Shown: in pieces, positions 32,201-42,650 of the stretch
Layout of the letters: the number at the start of each line of letters is the position of its first letter
How positions within the stretch are numbered: the stretch's first letter is position 1
Origin: Schistosoma mansoni
Taxonomy: Eukaryota; Platyhelminthes; Trematoda; Strigeidida; Schistosomatidae
Assembly: GCF_000237925.1 (NCBI RefSeq)
Contig: NC_031498.1
Location: 8,308,717 to 8,372,716, forward strand
Length of the DNA stretch: 64,000 nt
Reading direction: 5' to 3'
The notes under the pieces: model-generated
Databases searched by the model: none
Seen by the model: the letters and a program-made list of their open reading frames with translations, nothing else
Told to the model about the DNA's origin: nothing
Translations under genes and position numbers: made by a program

Positions 32201-35200
32201 ACCAGTCAAGGACGAAGAAGGAAAGACAATCACTGAGATTCAAGAACAGAGGAAAAGATGGGCAGAATACTTCGAGGAACTGTTGAATAGACCAGCCCCA
32301 TTGAATCCACCGAACATCGAAGCAGCCCACACTGACCTTCCAATAGATGTCACTCCACCAACGATCGAAGAAGTCAAGATGGCCATCAGATAAATCAAAA
32401 GTGGGAAGGCGGCAGGACCTGACAATATACCAGCAGAAGCACTGAAGTCAGACATTGAAATAACTGCAAATATGCTTCACCTTCTATTCAAGAAGATTTG
32501 GGAAGAGGAACAAGTGCCAATGGACTGGAAAGAAGGATATCTCATCAAGATACCAAAGAAAGGAGATCTGAGCCAATGTGAGAACTACAGAGGCATCAGT
32601 TTGTTATCAGTACCAGGAAAAGTTTTCAACAGAGTGCTGCTGAATCGGATGAAAGACGCAGTAGACGCCGAACTTAGGGATCATCAGGCTGGATTTCGTA
32701 AGGATCGGTCGTGCACAGACCAGATTGCGACACTACGGATTATCGTGGAACAATCAGTTGAGTGGAACTCATCACTATACGTCAACTTCATCGACTATGA
32801 GAAGGCGTTTGACAGCGTGGACAGGAGAACATTATGGAAACTTCTTCGACACTATGGAGTTCCTGAAAAGGTTGTCAACATTATCCAAAACTCATACGAT
32901 GGACTACAGTGCAAAGTCATGAATGGAGGACAGCTGACAGATGTATTTCCAGTAAGGACCGGAGTCAGACAAGGCTGTCTACTCTCCCCATTCCTCTTCC
33001 TTCTAGTGATTGACTGGATTATGAAGAATTCGACATCTGAAGGGAAATACGGAATACAATGGACAGCTCAGAATCAATTAGATGATTTGGACTTCGCAGA
33101 TGACCTAGCCCTCCTCTTTCATACACACGAACAAATGCAGATGAAGACCGCAAATGTAGCAGCAGCCTCCGCATCGATAGGCCTCCACATTCACAAAGGA
33201 AAAAGCAAGATTCTCAAATGCAACACGGAGAACACCAACCCAATCACACTTGATGGCGAAACCCTGGAAGAGGTGGAAACATTCAAGTACCTGGGGAGCA
33301 TCGTTGATAAACAAGGAGGGTCGGATGCAGATGTAAAGGCGAGGATTGGCAAAGCAAGGGCAGCATTTCTACAATTGAAGAACATATGGAACTCAAAACA
33401 ACACTCAACTAATTTCAAGGTCAGAATCTTTAATACGAACGTCAAGACAGTCCTACTGTATGGAGCTGAAACGTGGAGAACTACTACGGCCATCATCAGG
33501 AAGGTACAAGTATTTATAAACAATTGTTTACGCAAAATACTCAACATTCATTGGCCGGATACTATCAGCAACAGCGTTTTATGGGAGAGGACAAACCAGC
33601 TTCCAGCTGAAGAGGAAATTAGGAAAAGACGTTGGAAGTGGATCGGGCATACATTAAGGAAATCACCAATGTGCATCACGACTCAATCCCTAACTTGGAA
33701 TCCGGAAGGGAAGCGGAAAAGAGGAAGGCCAAAGAACTCACTACGCCGGGAAATAGAAGCCGATATGAAAAGGATGAATAGCAACTGGAAAGAACTGGAA
33801 AGGAAGGCTCAGGACAGAGTTGGATGGAGAATGCTGGTGAGCGGCCTATGCTCCTCGACGAGGGGTAACAGGAGTAAGTAAGTAAGTAAGTACCACTCCC
33901 CGAGCCTTTGATCTAAAGGTCCAATCCACAAGGTAGTGGAGCGACGATAGGAGATACAGTCCCATGGTAGTCAATTACCAACAATAGGTATACACCATTT
34001 GTTCCCTCAGGATTCTGGAGCCCATGTACACCATCGGTTTGGAATCTAGGTTTTCCAATTCCCCTAGGTGGATCCCACGTATCCATTAACCTGGTTAAAG
34101 TACCGGACATACGCTTTTCGTCCTCTCAATTTCGCAAACAAACTACGTGGAATTAAGACTGAAAAAGTAACAGTGAGTTACTCAGAGATATTACTGTACT
34201 TAACTATGTTTATGATAAATGACTGGTAAAACTGATGTAATATAGAATGGGTATGATATAATAATCCGACTCAATAACCAATTAAAGGTTAGTGTACACA
34301 GCTTTAAGCTATATACCTTGAAGCAGAGACAATAATTACACCTAGTTGTTTGAATCAATCCAAATAAAGCAGGGTACGAACCCAACGACAAATAGTTGAA
34401 CTTCGAACAATATCCTAGTAGTAACCAAAGATTTCTTCCAAGAATCGAATAGTAAAGAATGTATAACTGAATATCTTTTTTACAATAAGAATCAGACGAA
34501 CGCGTTTAGACGGCAATGATTGAAGAGTTTTCTACAAGTTTTTTTCTAGATTTAGCAGCACCGTCAATTTTCTGCATGTAGAATGACAATTACATCAGGA
34601 AAAAACTATCTAGTTATTATAGTTCTTATTTCGCAGCAAATTAGTTTGGTTTTTTCTCTTTCCATATGATTCAATCATAATTACCATAAACAAACTCATA
34701 TTCAAAAGTATCACCTAAAAGTAGAAACAAATTTAGTTAACTCTAATTACTTTTATTTTCACTGATGTAAACTATAAATGCAATTAGGATGTTGCTTCAG
34801 AAAATATTAAGTAAATGAAGATAAATAAATATTTCAACTATTCAAAAACAACTCTTACTTGACTGAAATGTTCAAGTTTTGAGTCCTTGAAGGCATTTAA
34901 CATACTTCGAAGTGCCCCATTTCCTGTTGTATCAGGTGCAACCAAATGATGTGCATCTCCTGTATGTAAAAAAAACAAATTTTTGGAGAAAAAACAAAGT
35001 AACCTGTATGTTATGAAAAATGGTAAGAGTACAGTTGCAATACACAGGTAGATAATAAAATCAAATGAATCCTAATTTTAAGCATCATCATCATTTCCGG
35101 CCTGCTTGATTTTAATTTAATGACCATGTTGTTTCTGTGAGAAATAATACTAACCAGCAATTTAATAATATATACATTCTATAAGAGTAAATACCAAAAA

Positions 35201-38200
35201 GACTACTCGTTCAACAGATCATACTATGAATAGTCTATATTTACTTTCCTTGAAAAATTATTCATTTTCAATAAATACACTGTTCTGAAGTGGTGGCTTG
35301 ATGGCTTAAACACTTAATTTTTAACAAGTAAGCCGCAAGTTCATATGTCTTTTTATCTAATTCGATTAAAAAAGCCCAGTAGTATAAATAGGTCTCAAAT
35401 AAACAGTGTGGCTTAAATTCTTGTACACAAAAGTGTACCTATTAAATGAGTTACATAAATTTAATTTATCAATGTAGTATCATTCCTAAATTTTAAAAAC
35501 TGTCAAAGCACAGAATAAAAGTTGACAGGTGTTTAACTATAACTTATTTTTACAACTCTATCGCTTAAGTTGTACGTTAGACAGGGGTTAGCCAATTGTA
35601 AGTAAAATAAATATTGCAGTTAAAACAAACCTGGGACCATGTAATTTATAAAATTGCCGACTGAACTCTTATTTATGGAGTTCAATCAATTATCACTATT
35701 TAAGCAGTTTAATAAATATTTCGTATTTATTTCTGGGGTTAAATAGACTAGAGAAGTAGGTATCATTAGCACCGAAAAGGTGCATTGCATCGCATACAAT
35801 AATCCACTTTATTACTACTGAATGATGATTAATCGTTTCAGTATTCCCATTAGGGCAACGTTAAAAAAAGCAAGAAACAATATGTCGGTTACATTTTCAC
35901 CGAGTGTCTGCTTTTTCTGATGAAAATAACGAATACATAACCATATGGATAAACCAGTTATAAAAGTCTGAAGCGACTTATTAAGAGGGAACTAGTTCTA
36001 AAAGGGGAAAAAGTCACAGTAAAATTTCCATCAAGATAACAGAGATGCAAAATCCTATGATAAGTGCTAAAAAATCCAAACACTACGCATTTTCATCTCA
36101 GTAAATTGAAACAAAACTTACCAGACCTTCCAAAACCAATAACTTCAGCTATCGGTTTTGGTGTTTCTATAAATGACTCCACTAAGAAACTGTCTGGAGG
36201 AGGCCATGCCTGTAATACAACTGCAGCTGCACCTTCAGATAACACAAATCCTTTTCTCAAGGAATCAAATGGACGAGAGGCTTTTTCAGGAGTATCATTA
36301 AACTGTGTACACAATGCACGTAGTCGACAAAAAGCAGCGATTATCCAGGCATTCAAAGGAGATTCACATGCACCAGTAACAACCAGATCAGCTTCGTTAT
36401 TTTGAACTAGTGAAATATGAAATAAAAATAAACGAGCAACTAATTGATAGTGAAAGCAAACAACTGGATATAATTCCCAGTTATTAAATTACACAAGTTA
36501 TTTTAATTTCTAATTTACGTTTTTTCAGTGGTTTTATGTAGGGGGATTTAGTTCTTCAAATATTTCGAACAAACCATAGTGATCATACAGTTAAATAAGT
36601 TGCTTGTTTAGTTGTTTTAACACACACACCAGCGATATTCTGTAGGGATTGATTATTCAATGTCTATAACGTCTTAATATAATCATCGTTTAATGGGTAT
36701 GATACATATAACAAACTGTCAATTCTATCAAGCGGTTACAAAGTGATTGGACACTTGAAACTGTTTAAAAATTACTCACTCATCCGAAAGCCTTCGCCAA
36801 TGCAATGTAGGCCAGAAGCGCATGCAGTATTGACTGTCATACACGGGCCTCGTAGTCCCCAAATTCGACTTATTATACCAGCTGGCATATTACCGAGTAT
36901 TCTTGTTAGAGCATGAGGCCCAATAGTAGAGTATCTTTCGGCTAAAATTCCTGATGATGTATTCATAACTTCATTTGGACCATCCAATCCCACTCCAAAA
37001 CAAACACCTAAAGTTATACTACAAAATTATTAGCAAACAAACTGTCGAGCCATTAAATAACTTAGAATATCTACAAAAATGTTTGAAATACAATATACGA
37101 GTAAATTAGTAATTATGACCTATTATTAACTTATCAATCCAGAGAACTGGTATAATTATAATCTAATAAACATAAATAGGTAACCATGTGCAGATTCATG
37201 TATGTGTGCTAAACGACCTAGATACTCGAACCGAAGTGAGTGGGATGAGATTTAAACCAGAAACCCAATAATCGCTTTGAGTTAACCCAACACTCTATTG
37301 GGATTTGCTAAACTAGACTAATTTTACTTACTTTTATTCAATTAGACATGGGATGATAGTGATAAAATTAGCTAAAATGATATACACCAGCGATCACTTT
37401 TAAAGAGTATAGTTAAAAATTGGAAAGTGTTAGAGTAACAACATATATCCACAGAAATCCATTGATAAACACAGAACTACTGAATATAATAAAATGAATT
37501 GATCTAAAGTCAAATACAAACATTCTCCATTCTCTTAAGCTTTAAAAGTGATGACGTTATACAGGTAGTTAGTCATTCGGTCATAACCAACGTAGAACGT
37601 GACAAAAATTTGTATCATATATAGTTAATATACTTGACAGAACACGCCACCAATTAAAATCTACCTGTAGGAGCATGACAGTTAACCTGATCAGAAGTCG
37701 AAATGCAGCTTTTTTGTTAACTGCAAACATATTTCCTAGATTATGCGTGTCATAGAAGTTAGAATGTTAAGATAAAAAAGGAGCAAATTTTGAAAGGTCT
37801 TTATTCCCGGAGAGTAAACATCCTTTGACAAATACTGAGCAAGCATATAAGCTCAAGTATTTTCAAACTTTCTGAGGTCATAGCAAACAAACAGATATTT
37901 GTGTCTAAGAAAAAAAAGTGACTAATGCCAATAGTCTGAATTTAAATTCCTTTACCTGACTGGTTAAATCATATTTCAGTTGAACTTCTTTTCATTTCAA
38001 ATCGAAGTTTTGCTCTCAATCCAGTGAATTCAGGTAACCACGCTCTTATATACCTTGTTTCTTCATTACCATCAATTTATCTACTGATTTAATTACGTAA
38101 GCACCTACTTTAAGCTCCATAATGTTTTTATACAACCCCCCTTGATTTTCGGGGACCTTTTATCGAACACAATAATCGATCGCAGAATCTTAAAATACCT

Positions 38201-38993
38201 TTCTAACTATACAAGGATTTTCATTATTCTAACCAAACTATGGTAATTATTTCTTAACCGAACTGCTAATAATGATCTATTCCAGAAATCAGACCATCGT
38301 AAACCTTGTCTGTGGTTTTGGCGTTTAGATATCACAGATTATAAATAGCTGATAAAGAAGTGACGAGATAAAGTAAGTTTACTTCACTTGTTTAGTCAAT
38401 GTCCTGGCCTTTGTAAAACGAAAAAGGCTCGATCAATCCGGTCAAATATATTAAGCATTTTGGATTCATATTTTACTAAAATATCGAATGCAGGTGATAA
38501 TTGAGTGAATAAACGTTTAGGTCAATTGACAGGAAGGAAATTCTCTGAGCTAATGAGAAAACGTTAGAATGAAATTATCGTACCTCGTGAATGTTATCTT
38601 ATTAGATCATTTAAAAACATACCTGCTCGGTAACCTGAGTTTGCTTTCCACTTCACTTGTTTGAAAGCTTCACAAGTTGCAATAATACCCAGAGCACTAG
38701 CACGTGATACAGATCTCCAGTCATTAGAAATATCCAAACCACATGACTTATAGACCTCAGACTCCACAAGAGACTTTTGTTCTTCCAATTTTCGATCATC
38801 GATGCTCCCAAAAACATGACTAGGCAGAAAAGAAAATTCATCTATGAGTCATGAAAATTAACAGAAAAATACCAAGCGTCTTTGATATTCCACAAGATCC
38901 CTGCAAAAGATTCGCCCATAATTCGGATACACTGAAACCCAAAGGTGTACAGACCCCCAAACCAGTTATCGCAACTCTCCGAACTCCTGTCAT
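28792..38993 (-). CDS. OXSM: Beta-ketoacyl-ACP synthase, mitochondrial OXSM/FabF type (6 exons)
   Basis: This enzyme condenses malonyl-ACP with the growing acyl-ACP in type II fatty acid synthesis; in animals it works in mitochondria, where the pathway feeds lipoate synthesis. Exons on the minus strand: 38993-38873, 38841-38623, 37007-36780, 36406-36122, 34959-34859 and 29259-28792. All introns are GT-AG and the frame is kept, giving 473 residues (human OXSM 459). Start: [19 protein letters not shown], the classic KAS N-terminus. Catalytic Cys is about residue 176 ([12 protein letters not shown]), His about 325 ([11 protein letters not shown]), and Lys/His about 362/367 ([16 protein letters not shown]). 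The C-terminal signature is [13 protein letters not shown]. No mitochondrial targeting peptide precedes the KAS fold. An in-frame TAG or acceptor-like TTTAG lies 12 bases upstream of the ATG, so a transit-peptide exon may lie further upstream. The first intron is 31 bp and the last is 5.6 kb and holds mobile elements. Confidence 0.95.
30640..30713 (-). repeat. Interspersed repeat family R, copy 4, 3' part (left of the inserted LINE)
   Basis: Minus-strand family R sequence from about 30640 (TTTGTGTGAGGGCT) to AGAGGACCACTCC. It stops where the RTE element begins, and the same repeat resumes at 33892. The repeat's A-rich tail is missing on the left side. Confidence 0.75.
30861..32393 (+). CDS. 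RTE LINE endonuclease domain and N-terminal RT linker
   Basis: Apurinic/apyrimidinic-type endonuclease that nicks target DNA to prime reverse transcription. Motifs: [62 protein letters not shown] and [14 protein letters not shown], covering the catalytic Asn, Glu, Asp, Asp and His positions of the family. A basic helical linker follows to about residue 505. The frame stops at TAA (32391-32393) between MAIR and [11 protein letters not shown]. The usual residue there in related proteins is Gln, so a CAA to TAA change is likely. Confidence 0.92.
   Translation: MTSHDESRNSSEVTRPMHLLTTRATLFIGTWNVRTMWETGKTSQIAMEMRRYNLAVLGISETHWTQSGQQRLGTGEMLLYSGHEGENAPHTQGVALMLSKEARNALVGWESHGPRIIKASFRTKKQGITMNVIQCYAPTNDSNDDDKHQFYERLQSIIEKCSRKDLTILMGDVNAKVGVDNTGYEDVIGRHGLAERNENGERLANLCAFNKLVIGGTIFPHKRIHKATWISPDHTTENQIDHICINKKFRRTTEDVRTRRGADIASDHHLVVAKMRLKLKKHWTTGQTALQRFNTAFLRDTDKLHEFKITLNNRFQALQDLLKEQETTLEDNWKRIKEALTSTCQEVLGPKKHHHKEWISMGTLDKIQERKNKKLAINNSRTRAAKVKAQADYAEANREVKKSIKADKQKYMGELATAAEKAAREGNMKQLYDTTKKLAGRYSKPERPVKDEEGKTITEIQEQRKRWAEYFEELLNRPAPLNPPNIEAAHTDLPIDVTPPTIEEVKMAIR
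32394..33881 (+). CDS. RTE LINE reverse transcriptase part
   Basis: The same frame as the endonuclease part continues after the single stop. RT motifs: [86 protein letters not shown] and [12 protein letters not shown]. The catalytic ADD is intact. The C-terminal part has [23 protein letters not shown] and [13 protein letters not shown], typical of RTE proteins. Apart from the upstream stop it looks full length, about 490 codons. Confidence 0.92.
   Translation: MKSGKAAGPDNIPAEALKSDIEITANMLHLLFKKIWEEEQVPMDWKEGYLIKIPKKGDLSQCENYRGISLLSVPGKVFNRVLLNRMKDAVDAELRDHQAGFRKDRSCTDQIATLRIIVEQSVEWNSSLYVNFIDYEKAFDSVDRRTLWKLLRHYGVPEKVVNIIQNSYDGLQCKVMNGGQLTDVFPVRTGVRQGCLLSPFLFLLVIDWIMKNSTSEGKYGIQWTAQNQLDDLDFADDLALLFHTHEQMQMKTANVAAASASIGLHIHKGKSKILKCNTENTNPITLDGETLEEVETFKYLGSIVDKQGGSDADVKARIGKARAAFLQLKNIWNSKQHSTNFKVRIFNTNVKTVLLYGAETWRTTTAIIRKVQVFINNCLRKILNIHWPDTISNSVLWERTNQLPAEEEIRKRRWKWIGHTLRKSPMCITTQSLTWNPEGKRKRGRPKNSLRREIEADMKRMNSNWKELERKAQDRVGWRMLVSGLCSSTRGNRSK
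33892..34140 (-). repeat. Interspersed repeat family R, copy 4, 5' part (right of the inserted LINE)
   Basis: Continues the repeat interrupted at 30713, beginning with the duplicated ACCACTCC and running through CCTAGGTGGATCCCACG to CTCTCAATTTCGCAAAC on the plus strand. Read on the minus strand it corresponds to family R copies at 5149, 18960 and 24091. Confidence 0.78.
34859..34959 (-). CDS. OXSM: OXSM exon 5
   Basis: A 101-bp exon too short to stand out. On the minus strand it reads [20 protein letters not shown] then [16 protein letters not shown] enzymes have a DAYHMTAP-like motif here. The acceptor is CATACAG and the donor GTAAG. It starts with two bases of a split Gly codon and ends in phase 0. 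Confidence 0.9.
36122..36406 (-). CDS. OXSM: OXSM exon 4
   Basis: Reads [20 protein letters not shown], then the lid region [20 protein letters not shown] and ends [11 protein letters not shown]. These match the KAS motifs DVMVAGGTE, RPFDxxRDGFVxGEGA and GFG. The first two bases complete an Ile codon with exon 3, and the last base starts the Gly completed by exon 5. Confidence 0.93.
36780..37007 (-). CDS. OXSM: OXSM exon 3: active-site cysteine
   Basis: Reads [15 protein letters not shown], then [18 protein letters not shown], then [19 protein letters not shown]. Cys of TACASG is the acyl-carrying nucleophile. The acceptor is ACTTTAG and the donor GTGAGT. Confidence 0.93.
38623..38993 (-). 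CDS. OXSM: OXSM exons 1 and 2 with a 31-bp intron
   Basis: Exon 1 (38993-38873) reads [20 protein letters not shown] to GSCGISKTL. Exon 2 (38841-38623) begins [20 protein letters not shown] and ends KANSGYRAG. The intron 38842-38872 is only 31 bp (GTATTT to CATAG); this acceptor gives the expected KAS motif LPSHV. A second acceptor-like CCTAG (AG at 38820-38821) would put the downstream sequence out of frame and was rejected. Confidence 0.88.
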
Positions 38994-39000
38994 TAATAGA

Positions 39001-40038
39001 GATATCTAAAGGATATAATAAAGAGTAAATTGGTGGATGAAGTAAGCTTGGATGTTTTATAGTTATATTTGTGAAGAATGAAAAGATACAAAAACTGAAG
39101 GACGGTTTATTTTCTTAGTCACCCCCATCTCCTTAACTCACGGAACAATATACTCAGAATACAGCAAATCCAAATGACTCTTTTGTTAAGATATTTTTTG
39201 AATTATCACAGCATTACGCAGCTATGGTGATTGAAGGTATTATGAAAAACCATTGTGACTGCTAAATATTTTTTTAGTAAATTAATATGAAGCAAAAGAA
39301 AGGAATGAAAAAGTGATATCAATATTAGTGAAGGATTAAAATTAGAAATAAAACCGGAGTAATCTTATTCTACTATGTACAGCAGGATAGCCCCCGAATG
39401 TTAGTGACTTCATAGATTGATGGCATTTTGAAAATAAGCATCATTTCAAAGAACCAAGATCACTTAATTTCAACACTTAGAAATTTAAATAAACCTAATG
39501 AATGTGTCGGATGTGTTCTACTTAACAACACACTCAGCTACCATAAAAGTAAACAACCACTACAGACTATGTGGACGTTGACAAAAGCAATGGGTAAGAT
39601 AAGTATGTCTAATAACTCACAAACGAATTTAGCTGTGCGAATTCCCCTCATATCTATACGGTGTAGATTCCACATCACAGGAAAATAAAACTGAATTTGC
39701 TTAGATCCAACTAAATTTAACTTAGTAAGACCTTAAATGGTTAACCAATTATTGTCTGGATAAATAACATGAATCAAGTTTATTTATTTACATACTGATG
39801 GCGAGTTTTCCTATATTTATAGAAGACCAGAAAGCCTGATAAACGGGACCCTATACTGATGAGGACCAGAAATTGCTGCAAAGGAAGACTTTGAGCTCTA
39901 AACACAAAATGTATTTGGTCGATGTCATCCCCTTGATATATTAGGCACGGATAGCTCGACGTCCAACAAAAAAGACAGTTAAAGTATGAGCGTATAACAG
40001 GATCATTAGAAAATCTATTTATTTAAATATAAACATTA

Positions 40039-40079
<41 letters not shown>

Positions 40080-42650
40080 GAGGAAGAGAAAGGAGGGTGA
40101 GTATAATAAAAAAGGGACGGAAATAAATAGAAATCAGTGTATGGGAGTAAAGCAATGATATGAATTATAATAATGATGGGAGAAGCAGTTCAGTTGAGAA
40201 ATATACAAACCAGCAAATATTCTTTCAGTTTCTCACCACCGGCTTTTATTCTGAGCCATGTCTGATAACGTCGCAAACCGTTCCTAGGACGTCATACTGA
40301 ATGAAGTTCACACCTGTTATCGTGGCCGGAATTCATAACGAACTGGTATAGAAAGAATTGGTCCAAATAATATTATCTTATTTTGTCATGTCAGAGCTAA
40401 ATTTCACTATTGAGTCCCCGAATTCACCAGGAAGTATGGTGAGGAAGGAAGATATGCAAAGTATAAACTTAAATGCGGTATCTGATTGGTCTTCGTGAAA
40501 CAGCCTGGGATTGTTTAGGTAAAATCAACCGTGAGATTTACTAATGGCAACCAGGGCTTCGCCAAAACCCATTGCACTTGTGTCTTGATCATCTATCAAC
40601 CCTAAATTTAGTAATAATCGGAAGTGTATCCTGTTTCAACGTTGTATGGTCAGTGAGAAACATCTATTACCTAGCTGATGAATAAGCTGTTGTGAAGAAA
40701 AAGTTTTCAACCTTTAGCAAGTTGACTTTTATGGTCTTCTGAATTTAAGGGAATAGATTTCGGTGACTCGATTCCCTTGCCCCTAATTTCCCCTAGGTGT
40801 CAAATGGGGTTAAGTTTCGTAAGTACTAAAAAGGGGATCCAAGATAAATCTCGTGGCTGAAGTCATAAGATCATCAAATGTAGGGTGGCTTGATAAACCC
40901 GGTTTTAATTGTCATCATATTCCCATAAAGGTATAGGTTTACGTTAACTGATCTTAATACTTCTAGAGAAAGTTATACTTGCCATTCTACTCATTTCTAG
41001 TGAGCTCAACATCAAAAGTGCCTGGTTAAGAGGAGGTTATGCGTACTGGTCTGAAGAATATTTATTTAAACTTTGGATATACTTCAATTAATTCAAGTTT
41101 CTTCAAAATATACCTTCATCGGTTTATATCATGAGCACCTTGAAAGCCAACGTACTGTTTCCTGTCCAGAGATAATATGAAAAATTTGCGACCTGCGGAG
41201 TAAAAACCTCTACGATTATGAAGCAAACTCTGACTACCCAAGGTTTGTCCAGTTTGATGCTGATATGAGTTTTATTTTTGATACCGAGATTACTCCAAGT
41301 GAGATGGATCCCGGTTATCTACTACTTTTCGGAGCTGATTATATGCTGTCTGCATGGCCGTACAAACTTCCTTTTAAGAGGAAGTGGCCATTTCTTGGCA
41401 TGAAAGGGAATTAAGAAACAAAGGTCTAAATGTTTATGAAGACAGTAGTCCTACTGAATCTACCAGCCTTATTTGACTTCACCTCCGACACCATTTTTAA
41501 TGTAGAGTTTTAGTTTTTAGAACAGATACGGTAGAGATAAAAATATTTCTGGTTTAACTGTTTGCACAGAAAGCGTCTGAGAACTTTTACTACAATTAAA
41601 ACAGCGAGACGTTTACTTGGAGCGGCCCGTTAGGCTTTTCACAGTGAAGGACATCAGTGAACTTAAGTTTATTTATAAATACTTTCAGTACAATTCCACA
41701 AAGATGTTAATATTCTTAAATTTGACCGGGACTAAAGAAAAGTAATGTGAGGTGTTTACTATACGTGAATAAACGTCATTACACTGAAGCTAGTGAAAGA
41801 TTGCCTGTGACTAGTCACAAAGAAATAGGATTTGAAAGTGAAGTGTTATAAACCGATTTAGTCAGGTGTAAGATAGTAAAACCCGCTTACAAATGCCAAT
41901 GATTTTGATGAAGTAACTTCTACTTTCGGGACGAGAAGTTATAGGTTATGAGTCAAATTCAGTACTCGGTTGCCAATCGTATCGTGCTGAAGAACTAAGA
42001 AACAACTGTGTTTCTCCAGTCATTGTGCAAACATAGCGCACACTACAGAACTGCCGCAACCTCGATATTCAATAATTTGCAATTAAAAGTTTGTATACTT
42101 ATATTAATCTAATCAATCACTGAAAAGGAAGCATTTCATGCCTAATTTGAAATTATCGTTACGAGATTCAGATAATCCTTTCTCAGTTAAGAACATAAGT
42201 ATCAGACCTTTGAGTCCTATGTCAGTGAAGTTTAGAGGGCACAGGATATAAACTGAGAAGCCAAAAATAAGACGCATACACACCAACTTTAGGTACATCG
42301 TCCCATTGTCAACTTACGCAGCTGTATCTACCCTTTTGGTTGACTCATTAAAGGGGGAGCTGAACACCAAAGGAAACTCACTGGAAAAGGATTCATACAA
42401 GCCTTTGAGTTTCTATCCACACAGATAAATCTGAAGATCACACTCAAGATCACTCTAGCTCTCCTTGTTAGTGAGGCCAGAAAGCTCTGTTGTTATTGTA
42501 GACCACCAACATAGGTGATCTATGTCGAATGATTAGGAGCCTACTCTAGTTAGACGGGAATAGTGTGACTAGCAGCTAATGTCGAAGTCACACCTCGCGA
42601 TCAGCACCTAACGTGGACTACTCATTCGTCGTATTAAGGTACCATGGATG
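39001..42650. other. Unexplained intergenic region upstream of OXSM
   Basis: No recognised gene. It holds a TA microsatellite at 40038-40075. Several less AT-rich stretches (about 40200-41500) look like old mobile-element debris, but I recognise no protein motif. Any OXSM promoter or transit-peptide exon would lie near its left edge on the minus strand. Confidence 0.45.
40038..40075. repeat. (TA)n microsatellite
   Basis: About eighteen TA units ending at GAGGAGGAAG. Confidence 0.9.

Larger units (their letters stand above)
30714..33891 (+). mobile_element. Nearly intact RTE-clade LINE, 3.18 kb, nested in repeat R
   Basis: The element is bounded by the target duplication ACCACTCC at 30706-30713 and 33892-33899. 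It has a 147-bp 5' UTR, one long coding frame from 30861 to the stop before 33882, and a (TAAG)n tail. Because the repeat it entered continues in register on both sides, both ends are well fixed. It lies in the last intron of OXSM, in antisense orientation to that gene. One in-frame stop codon (32391-32393) is the only visible break. The 5' end appears complete, unlike most LINE copies. Confidence 0.93.

Noticed and set aside
38653-38841. Alternative frame over OXSM exon 2 using the acceptor AG at 38820-38821
   Set aside because: It gives a peptide unlike KAS enzymes; the upstream acceptor keeps the family motifs.
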